From: Vitis vinifera
Taxonomy: Eukaryota; Streptophyta; Magnoliopsida; Vitales; Vitaceae
DNA length: 64,000 nt
Direction: 5' to 3'
NCBI RefSeq assembly: GCF_030704535.1
Contig: NC_081818.1
Location: 28,848,001-28,912,000 of the forward strand
Position numbers and translations under genes: made by a program. This document shows, one piece after another, positions 1 to 11,368 of this stretch (positions are counted from its first letter, which is position 1; every line of letters starts with the position of its first letter). The notes below the pieces were generated by a model that was given only the letters and a program-made list of their open reading frames with translations, searched no databases and had not been told where the DNA came from.

Positions 1-60
1 AGCCAATATTTGTGATCAAACTTAACTTTTTAACAGAAATAGTCTTACTTTTTTCTTGAA

Positions 61-1460
61 AAATTAATGTTTACATGTAAAATAATTGAAATGATGATGA
101 CTATTTATATAAAAATGGATTATTTTTCAAATAAAAATATGAGAGGGTTGGATTTACAAATTTGGATTATTTTATGAAATATTTGATTAAAAACAATAAG
201 ATAAATATCTATATTTGAAAAAATAACTTTCAATATTTTAAAAATTACATACATTACCTCCCTTTCACTTTTTAAATCTTAAACTTTTTTGACTTCATAT
301 TTTTTAAACTTGAACTTTTTATCTTGACGGGATGTAGGGGTTAATAAATTATTGAATGGTATCCTTATTTAAAAGAATGGTAATTTTTATATAATCTCAT
401 TTAACAAATTAATTCTACCTTTTTTTCCCCTCCATTTCACACTGGATTGTGCTATTACAATAAGAGATTTCTTGGAAAGGTCCAAACCATCAATCTTGAA
501 TTGCTAGTTTTCAATCTTGTTCGATGGCCTTGCAAAACCTTAACTCCAATATGATGTGTACATTGTAAAGTTTTTTTCCCCTTTGCTTGGATACATTGTG
601 ACCAGTTCCAATATAAAAGTTCCTTTATTCTCTCTTAATTTTACCTTTTCATCCTATATTCAACATAGTTCCTTTTTGTTTAAGATGGTAGAAATTTGAA
701 ATTCGATCCTATTTTAGTGGAGATGGGAGAACACCAAAAAATGCAGCAAATACAATGTTTCACATTGATTTCTCTTGAAGTTTGTAATGTCTCAATATCC
801 AGGGCCTTTCGATTTGTTCTGTAGAGATTTGACTCATTCGATTTTTATTCAAGGTGCAACAATTTGGGATTGGTTGTTGAGAAAACCGTTTTGAAGAGAA
901 TCGATCCAACAATCTTGTCAGCTTATTGGCCATCAAGTAAACTATTGAATTTGCCCTGTGTATTGGATTGAATTATTGAATCAATATTGTTTATGCCACC
1001 AAATTTTACCTTTGCTTTATAGTGTTGAGTTTTTGGTATAAGAAAGTAAGACCATTAGTTTAAATGTGAATGTCATGAATGCCATTCAATTATTAGGTGT
1101 GTCTTTTAATATAAGGATTATATACATGAAGTACATATAATATCCATAGCCTTTTGATTTGTTTTGTAGAGATTTGACTCCTTCAATTTTTATTCAAGGT
1201 GCAACAATTTGGGTTTGGTTGTTGAGCAAACCATTTTGGAGAGAATCGATCCAACAATCTTGTCGGTTTATTGGTCATCAAGTAAACCGTTGACTTTGCC
1301 TTATGTATTAGATTGAATTATTGAACCAATGTTTATACCACCAAATTTTGCCTTTGTTTTGTGGTGTTGAGTTTTTGGTATAAAAAAGTAAGGCAATTAG
1401 ATTTAAATGTGAATGTTATGAATGACATTGAATTATTAGGTATGTCTCTTAATATAAGGC
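61..1460. repeat. Dispersed repeat, copy 1, with reduplicated 3' part
   Basis: About 1.05 kb (61 to about 1115) matches a second copy at about 4786-5842, beginning with a shared stretch that includes AAATATGAGAGGGTTGGATT. The 3' third, starting near 803 with a segment ending in GAGAATCGATCCAACAATCTTG, is repeated directly at 1150-1460. No coding capacity, no clear terminal repeats and no target duplication were seen, so the class is unknown. It could be the non-coding part of a decayed retroelement. Confidence 0.75.
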
Positions 1461-2011
1461 AATGACATGAGTCATGACACGGGTCCTAACATGTATCCAA
1501 CGTCATGTTTTGTGCCACCATAATGTCATGAGGTCTAGTACAACATGTCATGTCACGCATCCTAGTATGAGTCTTATAAATTAGATTGTCATTACATGGG
1601 TTAATTTTTTTTTACAAAAATACAATAATGTTAAAATATATTTTTTAAAATATGAAATTTCTAATTTACAAAAATACTAAAATTATATTTTCAAAGGATA
1701 ACTTTCAAGCAAATTTCTTCTTTAGAAATAGTTTTAAAACAAAGTAAATTATTATCATTTTGTCAAAATCCTCGTATCTAACAGAATGGCTTGATACCCA
1801 GGACTCATAGTTCTAAAAGTAAGGCCATGGTCCAAGGAGGGTCAGCCCCAGCCTAGAGCTTGAAGCAGTTTAGTAAACCACATCTAAGTTAGAGGTAAGT
1901 TGTTAGATCACAGCCCATCATGGGGAGGGTTCATTTTACAAAAATTACCAAAATTACAATTTTAAAGTTATATGACCAGGGGTCTAGCCAATTGACTGGT
2001 TAAAAGATCAA
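1461..2011. other. Gene-free AT-rich stretch
   Basis: No credible coding sequence. Around 1465-1575 there are several scattered copies of short words such as GTCATGA and AACATGTCATG, which look like degenerate repeat debris. Nothing else was recognised. Confidence 0.5.
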
Positions 2012-3112
2012 TCATGGATAGCTATGGGTATGGGGACGAATGATACCATCTTCATCTTCATGCCTTCCGTTAAGGGAAACTAGGCTCTCCTTGTAAATGA
2101 TAACCTGCATTCTTTGAATGCTAGGACGTCTAGCACACGAGAAAACTCCAAGATTCTTAAGTTGTCGAGTTAAGCGGTTATACAAAAGCAACTCCCCGCT
2201 GCTACTTTCCATGAAAAGTCCGCCCTGCCTCTCAACACCTGAAACAGGTCCATGACTCCTTAACCCCCATACTCTTTCATCACCCAAATGTTGAAGATTT
2301 TTATCACTGTCCGTGTATGTGTCTGTACATCATTGGATAAATGATCAAAGCAATCCTTTCATTGTACACTGCAACGTCCCCTCTGCGTTTGCGAAAATAA
2401 TATGGTAAAGGTATCACCCCAAAAACTTCATCACTCATGTCAAAATAAAGGATCACAGCGTCACCATACTCATGATCAGACCCAACCAGTGATTATACGT
2501 CCCTTCATGCTTGAGTTTATGATATTAGTACGATCAATGTAAGCTGGCACATCTAAGTCCATTTGTCTCCAAGAATCACTGCTTAAGGTGTATAATTCCG
2601 CTTTACGGATAGGTAGGGTTAAAAATCTGACGACCTTGTAGTCACGGGTTTTAGGATCACGACCAAATGCCATAAACGTATGCGCACGTTCCCAAAATTT
2701 CGAGTGCCTGAAGGTTGTCCTTGGAAGAGACTTGATTTCCCTGGTTGCAGGGTTCCATAAGGTAAGTCCTTTAGGACTATATGGACAAAGTATACCATAA
2801 CATGGACCATAAACTAGGGGAAAACGATAATGTAAACTACTAAACATGGATATTCTGGTCGGAACATGGTCTAGTGTTTCATTAGAAAGCATGGAGAAGG
2901 AGTAGTCTGGTGTGTGACAAATCAAGATGCTTGCATTACCATCGTCAGAAGAATTAGTCTGATCCAAGTGTTTGGCCATGAAAACAGGATCTCTAGTCAC
3001 AGCATACCATGCCTTGCATACACAACTGAATCGCTAGCTTCAAACATTTAACTGGCAGTCGTAGAAAAATCTCCACAATCAAATCATCAGGCAGGACGTT
3101 GTTGTTCGCCAT
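2012..3112 (-). pseudogene. F-box protein (F-box + FBA domain) pseudogene
   Basis: Family members are substrate-recognition subunits of SCF ubiquitin ligases. The likely ancestral start is the ATG at 3112, followed by an F-box beginning LPDDLIVEIFLRLPVK. Near 3031-3040 the frame breaks; removing four bases there would rejoin the F-box to RFSCVCKAWYAVTRDP in another frame. The FBA half follows (LTLWNPATREIKSLP, then FGRDPKTRDYKVV). More breaks occur near 2485-2500 (after MKGR), near 2330 and near 2260-2290; the C-terminal FBA end (GELLLYNRLTRQLKNLG, then VIIYKESLVSLN) is again in another frame. At least three or four frameshifts make a functional F-box protein unlikely. Intronless layout is usual for the family. 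An internal ATG at 3000 opens a 174-codon FBA-only reading frame, which could at most give a fragment. Confidence 0.85.
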
Positions 3113-4785
3113 TGCTGTCTTTGTCTCTTCTTCACCAAAAGCCTTTCCAGCCGTGATTGAAAACAGTGATAAACCAACCCACTACGACGCCCAACAAACT
3201 GAATGAGATAATATAGACACAAGTAGGAAAGGCCGGTTACTAGATGAGGACGGAGGATGGAAGAATATGCAGCTCTGTTTGGAACTTTGGTAGCCATTGG
3301 GGAATTCCACACAAAGATGCACTATATAAAAAGGGAATTTGTGGTTCAGCGGGTAAAGCGGCCAAGGCTGAAAGCGAGCAAAACGGGATTGAACTATCAC
3401 TTTAGTATTAAATTTATTTTTAAATTTGACAAATTATCATTTTAATATCAAATCATTTTTCAAATATCACCTATTATTATTATTATAAAATTTCATAAAT
3501 TATATCATTCATATATTAATTATAATACATATATTATTACTTCTTAAATTATTATTTTACAAGTTTTCTAACATTTTTAAGAGTTTTGTTCAATTTTTAT
3601 CTCAATATTTTAATGTCAATATCTATTGATTTGTTGATATATCACATAAAATCAAGTTAACGATATATCCATTAAAAACTAATATTTATGTTGATTGAGA
3701 GTAAGAATGAAAATATCGGTAATGAAGGATATTTTGACACAAAATATTTGTAACGTAAAAATTATGAAAATATTAAGAAAAATCTAAAAAATCGTATATG
3801 AGGTAAAAATTGACATTTTAAAATTATTTTTAAAAAAAAATTAATACATATAATTTGTCATATTTGATAATAATGTCTTCTATATCAGTAAAAAAATATA
3901 AATTTTATAATTGCATTATAAATTATTTTATAATAATATTATAATAACATGTCTAATTTTAAAATATATTTAATATTAAAATTATTATCCGGTTTAATTA
4001 AAATGTATTCAAGATATCAATATAAATTTTTTAATATTCATATTTTTATATTTAATAAATATATAGATTATATAAAAAAGACCTATTAAGAAAATTATGT
4101 TTTTATATTTTTGGTAATAAATTAAATCAAATTTAAAAATAAAGTAATTATAATTAACTTATTTAATAATCGAAAATATCGTAGAATCCATCAAATATCA
4201 ATAAAATATTCAAAAATATTAGTTGATTGATATATCTTCTCGGGATCCATGGATATCAGATATATCAAAGATATATTGACGATATATATTAAGATATTTT
4301 AAACCTTAGTTGAGAGCATGCTGAAATGGTTTCCAAGTGTTAATCTTTGTTATTGCAAGAAATATAAGGATAATGACACTATTGACTACTTCAACTTAGA
4401 AGTCTTGCGCCAACTAGTAGGGCATTGAAAGGAACTGCAACTCAAATCGATTCAAGTGATGAAACTAGTATCGTTTCTATGGAGGTAAAGGCAATAGATG
4501 GTGCTGATAAAAGTGGTGTCACATCTTACATCCAGGTTTTCATTTTTTATAATATTATTTTTATATTCATATATTGAGTTTGAGGTATTTTTATTAGGGT
4601 TAATTTTACCCATCTCCTTTTGATCAATGGGAGAAGCTAAATTAACCCATTATTATTATTTCACCTTTTGACCCATGGGAGAAGCCAAATTAAATTATTA
4701 TTATTTCTTCTTTTTATCATCATCATCATCAATCTAACCCATTTTTTTCTTTTATTTTTTTTGTTTTTTTGTTTTTTTGTTTTTT
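3113..4785. other. AT-rich intergenic region with one exon-like patch
   Basis: Very AT-rich from about 3400 to 4300, with many short ATATC/GATAT words. At about 4390-4533 the base composition changes and a plus-strand open frame of about 45 codons (with SSDETSIVSMEVKAIDGADK) ends at CAG followed by GT. This looks like a stranded exon, but the family is not recognised. The rest holds nothing I can name. Confidence 0.4.
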
Positions 4786-4983
4786 ATTGTAAAATTAACA
4801 TCTACATGTAATTAAATATTCGAAATGGTAGGAGATATTTATATAAAAAATGGATTGTTTTTCAAATAAAAATATGAGAGGGTTGGATTTATAAATTTGA
4901 ATTATTTTATAAAATATTTGATTAAAAGGTACAATATAAAATAATACATATATTTGAAAAAATAACTTCAATATTTTTAAAAT

Positions 4984-5042
<59 letters not shown>

Positions 5043-5842
5043 CCTCATTTTCACTTTTTTAATTTAAAACTTTTTGTCTTTGTAATTTTTTTAGCTTCAA
5101 TTTGTTATTTTGATGTGAGATAGAATTAATAAGTTGTTAAAGGGAATTCTTATCTAAAAGAATGGTACATTTATCTTTTTTAAAAAGTAAGGTCATTTGT
5201 TTTTTCTCCCAAAATTTGGGTTTTTATGGAACGTTTGAATCAAATTAATTATCCTTATTTAATCCTATTTAACAAATTAATTTTTTTTTCCCTCCATTTC
5301 ACATTTTCTTCCCTTTTTTTCCCTCCATTCTCATTGATTTTAGTATTACAACAAGAGATTTTTCTCATAAAGGTTCAAAGTCCAAACCTTTCACCTTGAA
5401 TTACTAGTTTTCATAAAACCCTAACCCTAAGAAGATGTTTCACAAGATAAGTCTTCTTTGTATCATCAACACCAAGTATCACTGCGTTTGATATTCAAAG
5501 TCTTTTTATTTGTTTTGTAAAAATCTAACTTCTTCGATTTTTATTCAAATTACAGAAATTTGAAATTCATCGTTGAGAAAACCATTTCAAAGAGAATCGA
5601 TCCAGCAATCTTGTTGGCTTATTGACCATAAGATAAACCGCTAAATTTGCCCTATGTATTTGATTGAATTCTTGAACCAATGTTTATATCACTGAATTCT
5701 GCTTCTGTTTTGTCTTGTTGTGTTTTTGGTATCAGAAAGTAAAACAATTATATTAAAATGAGATTTTTGGTATCAGAAAGTAAAACAATTAGATTAAAAT
5801 GTGAATGTCATGAATGACATTGAATTATTACATATGTCTCTT
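4786..5842. repeat. Dispersed repeat, copy 2
   Basis: Second copy of the repeat at 61-1460. It carries an (AT)n insertion at 4987-5041 and, near 5707-5800, a local tandem duplication of a roughly 50-bp piece containing TTTTTGGTATCAGAAAGTAA. Order of segments is the same as in copy 1, including the CGATCC-containing 3' part (5500-5842), which occurs here only once. Confidence 0.75.
4987..5041. repeat. (AT)n microsatellite
   Basis: About 27 uninterrupted AT dinucleotides, inside the second copy of the dispersed repeat. Confidence 0.95.
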
Positions 5843-6273
5843 CATGCAAGCCAATATTTTTGGCCGAGGTTCACTCTTTTTTTTCTATGCATTTGGTGAA
5901 TTTCCTTTTTCATATAGACGTAGGCTGATCTTTTTATTTTAGTGCACATAATTTGCTTGAATAGTGGTAGTCATAGGATCAGGGTAATAGTATGAAAAAG
6001 GAATAGAAGTTCAGAGAAGGTGTTAGAAATGAGAAGTCTGGAAAAAGCACGAGAAATTTAGCAGAATCTGCATTTCCCGGTGGAATTTCTTCTGGTTCAA
6101 ATCCTTCAAAAGATAGAAAGTGAGCTACACCCTACCTCACAAATGGTACATGGCTCCGAAGAGATTGAGAATATAAAAACCTCCCGAATTTAAAGCTCTA
6201 ATATCATGTTAAAATTCAATTATTGGAGGACGGCCCAAAAATGATAAATATACATCAAGGTGGTTAACAATTG

Positions 6274-6314
<41 letters not shown>

Positions 6315-8161
6315 TAAATAAATAAATAAAAGAAATGAAAAAAGAATGAGTTGGATACACCATGATGTGTTTGGATCTCGAGGATACTTGGTGCAGTTCC
6401 ATTTCTTGTATTAGGCTAGGATTATTTTTATACTTGGAAATTAACTCTCCATTCGGTTGCTTTGTCTTATGTTTGCCCTGTTTATATGTAGGCCAAAGTT
6501 TCCCACTACAGCCATGCACAACCAGATTATTATAGTAACTACCGCATGTATTGTGATATTTCATATTTGATAGGAGAAAGAAGTTTTTAAAATTATGTAT
6601 TAGGAGTTTCTTCGTATGTTTTAGAGTAAATAAAAGGTTTGTAAAGACTATACATAATGAATAGAGATATAAGGAAAAATGAAAGTCATCCGATAGAGAG
6701 AGACTTGTGGTTTAAGATGTAAATATAAGGAGTGAGGTAACATAAGATGATGTTTTAAGAACCCAATAATTGTATTTTTTTTCTGTTCTTGAATGATGCT
6801 CTCTTATTCGCTGATGTAAACATGGTTGATCAAACCAAGTTAAAACCTCGTGTGCTTTTGTGTGGATTGTTTGATCTTTATGTTATTAAATTAAGCTTTA
6901 GTTGAAGATTTTAGAAAGAGCCAAAAAGAATAGAATATTAAAACTTGAGTTAAAGATTTGTGGAAGAGTCGAAAGAAGAAAGCATGCAATATCATATAAA
7001 ATGAATTTTTATTGAAGATGAAGTTATTGTTGTTCATGGAGACAAAAAAAATTAACTTAATGAAATTTGATCCAAGATGAAGATTTTTAAAAGTGTCTCA
7101 AATTCCTAATTAGTATAAATTCTTTTTTATAAAAAAAATATTATATAAAATATATATTTTTTAGGTAGATTCCTAAAAATTACATTATTTTTGTTTTGTA
7201 ATATTTTTTATACCATAATGGAAGGATTTTCTTTGTCTCAAATATTTTATATATATATATATTTCACATAAAGTTTATAAAATTTATGTTTTTGACAATG
7301 TTTTCAGAACCGGACCAATCGACGGGAGGAGTTTTCTAGGTGTCGGGCTGCTGACGGGAGCTGCTTGGGTATCGTGGAGCGTGGCATATCAACGGGCTGG
7401 TGGCGGGCAAAACAACAAGCTGGCAACTGGGGGTGGAGGAGGGAGGGTTTGGAGTTGCAAGCTTGTAGCTATATACACTCCAAAACAACGTCGTTTTGAT
7501 GCTGTTTTTTTTCTGTTTTTTTTTATAAAAAAAAAATTCAATTCAATTGAATCAATTGGTTCCCTCCAAATCGGCCAGTTCGTTTGATTCAGGCGATCCA
7601 ACCCCGGTTCAATCCGAATCCAGTCCAACTGTTCTTATTGTATAGTAGGTTATTCTTATTCTTCTACACATTGTAGGATGCAACTTTATTCCAAGTGGAA
7701 AAATAAACAAAATGTTATCTTCTTCATCTATTACAAGAATCCAAGGGCTGCATTGTTTCCGATGAAACATAAAGATCATGAATATGCTTTAAAAAAATAA
7801 AAATAAAATAAAATAAAATAAAATAATCATCAGACCCAATACGCATTTCCCCTTTTCTTTTTCTTCCTTTCAGTGAGTTAATGCTGGTGAGACTGAAGAA
7901 GGCTCAAGCTAGCTGCAGCAGTCTTGAGTTTACTCTTGGGAATGGATCTCTAACCTTCATTGATTCTTCCAAACTGCATCCATTACAAGATTAATTAGTG
8001 AGCTTCAACTCCATGCACATAGATTAAAACAGCTATATATATATATATATATATTCACATGATAGAAAAGCTTCAATTTCTACAATTAAATGAAAAAGAA
8101 AGGATACATATACATGGAATCATGTACTCTTTTTCTGAATCCAATGTAAGATTGTTTGTCA
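5843..8161. other. Gene-free region between repeat and LOB gene
   Basis: Contains an (AT)n tract (6276-6309), a GC-richer patch at about 7300-7630 of the kind seen in decayed retroelements (repeated GACGGGAG and ATCAACGGGCTGG-type words), an (AAAAT)n tract near 7796-7826 and a short (AT)n near 8034-8053. Open frames here are short, low-complexity or repeat-derived. About 7840-8161 probably includes the 3' UTR of the LOB-domain gene. Confidence 0.45.
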
Positions 8162-8893
8162 TCAGCAATTATATGAGATCATATGTTGAGGCACTCCCAT
8201 TTGCAAAAGGAATGGAACTTGAGAGGTGAAGAACTGAAGGAGGCAGGCCATTAAGCTATTACCATTAATATTATCAAAATCTGGCTGACCCCATAATAAT
8301 CTTTCTGTCTTCTTGTTGATTTCTACATGACTCCCTTTGTTTTCCTTTGTCAACAACTGGTTAGAAGGCCCAACATGCGCAACAGGCGTTCTTAGAACTG
8401 GAGGAGGAGGAGGATGATGATGCTGCTGATCAAACTGATATGGATACACTGGAATAATATTACTCCCAATCATCGGCTGCTGCAAATGCTGTGAAGGTGT
8501 TGGAGGGAGAGGGAGATTATTGTTATTATTTTGACAGTGAAACTGCTGTTCTCTGATCATGTGAAGCCTCGCATTTACATGACACAGTTCATCCATTGTC
8601 TGCTGCACTTGCTGATAAAGTTGGCGTATTATTCCACAACACCCATGAACAGGGAACCGTTGCCGCATGTTGGACTCGTATATAATAGACTGCATCGCGT
8701 CGTGCTTTTGATCGTCATTCACTTTCTTTAGTATTTTCATCATATTGCTGACTCCGAATAACCGATGTGCGTTTTGAAACAATTTTGGATTGCTAGCCGG
8801 GAAATATGGAGCAAGTGGACACTGATCCGAGCACTTTCTTCTTTGGTATTTGCAAGCGGCGCATGCCTGGCTTGTGCCTCCTTTGACAGTCAT
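8162..8893 (-). CDS. LOB-domain (LBD/AS2-like) transcription factor
   Basis: Plant-specific DNA-binding regulator of organ boundary, pollen or lateral-organ development. The 243-aa frame from ATG 8893 has the LOB zinc-finger-like block CAACKYQRRKCSDQC (C-x2-C-x6-C-x3-C, residues 11-25), then CPLAPYFPA, the GAS block FQNAHRLFGVSNMMKIL, and a coiled segment after FPVHGCCGIIRQLYQQV. The C-terminus is variable, rich in His, Pro and Gln, and ends MISYNC. The pattern KLFQNAHRLFGVSNMMKILK with SIIYESNMRQRFPVHGC resembles the LBD22/LBD27 subgroup from memory, a placement that needs a tree. The frame stays open upstream to an ATG at 8998, adding 35 mostly hydrophobic residues. I prefer 8893 because MTVKGGTSQACAACK is the usual short N-terminus. 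No intron is needed. Confidence 0.9.
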   Translation of the reverse strand: MTVKGGTSQACAACKYQRRKCSDQCPLAPYFPASNPKLFQNAHRLFGVSNMMKILKKVNDDQKHDAMQSIIYESNMRQRFPVHGCCGIIRQLYQQVQQTMDELCHVNARLHMIREQQFHCQNNNNNLPLPPTPSQHLQQPMIGSNIIPVYPYQFDQQHHHPPPPPVLRTPVAHVGPSNQLLTKENKGSHVEINKKTERLLWGQPDFDNINGNSLMACLLQFFTSQVPFLLQMGVPQHMISYNC

Positions 8894-8998
8894 ACGTACA
8901 GGAACTACGCATATGGAGAGCAGCAGAGAGGACAGTGCAGTAAACTTGAGGAAGAAGACGATGGAGGTGGTCGGAGTTGGAGATCGAGATTCCTTCAT

Positions 8999-9702
8999 TA
9001 ATCAGAACCCTGGTGGTGACGTTGAAAATGGAGATGGAAATGGCAGCATTTAATCGGGAAAAAAGAAAAAAAAAATGAGACTGGAAATGAAGGATCAAAA
9101 GGCTCTATTAGGAAAGACCAATTCAAATTCGGAATTAAAAGATTGGCATCGATCTAAATTTATTTCAAATGAAAGTCCTTTTTTGAGCCGTTTGTCTAGT
9201 GACAACATCACTCGATCAATCAAGGCGCGGCGCGGCGCGGCGCAACACGGCGTTGGTTCTTCGGAAGGGTAGTTTAGTAATTCGATTGGGTATGTTCCTT
9301 TGTGAAGTTACGAGAATGACCCTAGTACAATGATGTGTCGCTTTGTGGATGGGCTATGAGACGTGATACACGGTGGTTTTTGACCGGTTCACTCCACGAT
9401 GACGTGGCATGTTGCTCGAGCTGAACTGGAACTGGAAGAGAGAGATGGTCATTCTCCCTAAGAAGAATTCACGCTCCACGATGACTCTATTCAAATAAAT
9501 ATTATCTCTTTATTTTACCATTTCTTTTAAACTAAAAAAAAATAGAGAATATTATATTAACATTTGAGTGATAAAAATTTTCATTTTTAAAATCAATATC
9601 AAACAAATCATTAGAAAAATAAAGTAATTTTGTCATTTTACTCTTATAATTTATTTATTTATTTAAATTAGATTAATAAAGAGATTTATACTGATGTATT
9701 TA
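8999..9702. other. Upstream region of the LOB gene
   Basis: Non-coding. The first 250 bp probably hold the LOB gene promoter and 5' UTR. A short GC-rich GGCGC tandem (about 9224-9243, four units) stands out in otherwise AT-rich DNA. Two similar words (TCCACGATGAC) recur at about 9392 and 9476. No other feature seen. Confidence 0.4.
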
Positions 9703-10027
9703 GGTTATGTTTGGTTCTCAGAAAATTTGAAAGAAAATACAAGGGAAAGAAAATATAAAGGAAAAGTAGAAAGAAAGAAAAAGTGAAGGAAAATAAAAAA
9801 ATTGATTAAAAGTTGATAAATTATTTTTTTTGTTACTTCAAACTCATTTTATTTATTTTAACTTATTAATATAAAAATTAAATAATTTAAAAATACATAA
9901 ACTTTTAATTAGTTTTAATTATATTTGATTTTCTTTAATATTTTTCCTATAACAACCAAACATGAAAAAATCATTTTTCTTTACATTTTTTTTATTTTCT
10001 TAGTATTTTTGGGAACCAAACATAACC
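9703..10027. mobile_element. 325-bp MITE with perfect 15-bp inverted ends and TTA target duplication
   Basis: Left end GGTTATGTTTGGTTC (9703-9717) is the exact reverse complement of the right end GAACCAAACATAACC (10013-10027). The element is flanked by TTA at 9700-9702 and 10028-10030. The interior is AT-rich and non-coding. The 3-bp TTA duplication and short length fit a PIF/Harbinger (Tourist-like) MITE. The flanking DNA is tandemly duplicated just downstream, and that copy (around 10087-10125) lacks the element, giving an internal empty site. Degenerate relatives appear at about 10360-10526 and 47482-47780. Confidence 0.9.
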
Positions 10028-10030
10028 TTA

Positions 10031-11368
10031 ATAATTCTCAAATAAATATTTTCATTGATAATAAAATTTTAATTTTGAAAATAAAGGATTTATATTGATG
10101 TATTTAATAATTCTCAAATAAATAGTTTCACTGATAATACAATTTTAATTTTGAAAATAAAACTAGCTTTATATAAAATATGATAAAATTATATCTATTT
10201 TTCAAAAATAAAAAACTGTTAGGAATTTTGGTATTGCATGATAAATATTTTTTAAATATGAAGAATTTTGATAGGAATTTTTAGATGTAAAGAATTTTAA
10301 TTGGGATAATTATATGGATTTTCTCGAGTCATATGAATCTTTTTTCTTTATTTTGAAATATTATATTCGAGGGAAAATATAAGAAAAAAAATCAATTTTT
10401 TTAAATTCATTTCACTTATTATAAAGGTTAAATAATTTAAAATACCAAACATAAAAAATAAAAATAAAAAATCATTTTTTTTAAATATTTTTTTATTTTC
10501 TTGATATTTTCCATAATCAAACATATTGATATTTGATTAGAGTGATAAGTTTATCGTAGGAATTTCATTACGGAAATATTATACCACCGTTACGGCTTTT
10601 CAACGTACCCACCCCTTTATCGTATGTTGCCGTTAAGCTGACTCCGTCAGACAAGACACCACCTCTTATATCAACAAATCGTTAATTTGTTGATGTCACA
10701 CGTTCATGGAATCAAATTATACCTAATTGCCTTTATTCTAAGTCAACTCAAAGGAACCTTTCGACTAATTAATCATATTTAAATTTTTATGATATTATTT
10801 TTTTTTAATATTTACCAACTATTTCTCAAATTAGATTAGAGTTTATTTAATTTAAAATTAATTTTAGAATTAATATCAAAATTATAGATTATTTCTTAAA
10901 TTAGATTAGATTTTATTTAATTTAAAATTAATATCAAATTTTAATAAATAAAATGGTGTTAACTATCATAATATAACGACCCACTTTTATCGCATAGATT
11001 TTAATTACTGATTAATTATTATTTTAAAAATTATTAATATGATACAAATTTAAAAGTTTTATTGATTAATTATAATTTTTAAAAAAAATTAATTAATATA
11101 AATGGGGTAACTTAACAGCCAAGATAAGAAGATGGAAATTAATTAAATATATTCTTTTTAATATTTATCAAAATTTAATATATTTTATATTATTTGATTT
11201 AAAAAAAAAGATAATGTGAAATAAAATTAAAATTTAAATAAGAGTTAATAATTTAATTTCTTAAATCAACTTATTGCCACATGAGTTAATGATTTAATTT
11301 AAATTATTAAGTATATTAAATATATTTTATAAAGTAAATTAATATTACAATTTAAAATGAAAAATAAT
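10031..11368. other. AT-rich gene-free region with tandem and MITE debris
   Basis: Starts with the tandem duplication of the MITE target (TGATGTATTTAATAATTCTC at 10095-10114). A degenerate relative of the MITE lies at about 10360-10526. At about 10800-10960 an AT-rich segment (TTAGATTAGATTTTATTTAA type) is repeated. No coding potential seen. Confidence 0.5.

Noticed and set aside
5424..5436. ACCCTAACCCTAA, telomere-like repeat
   Set aside because: Only two units; it is at most a telo-box-like word, not a telomere or interstitial telomere array.
6220..6564. 114-codon minus-strand open frame
   Set aside because: Its tail is translated (AT)n microsatellite, with no family resemblance and no codon bias.
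7381..7628. Overlapping open frames on both strands
   Set aside because: Low-complexity, repeat-like sequence with poly-Lys/Phe; no recognisable domain.
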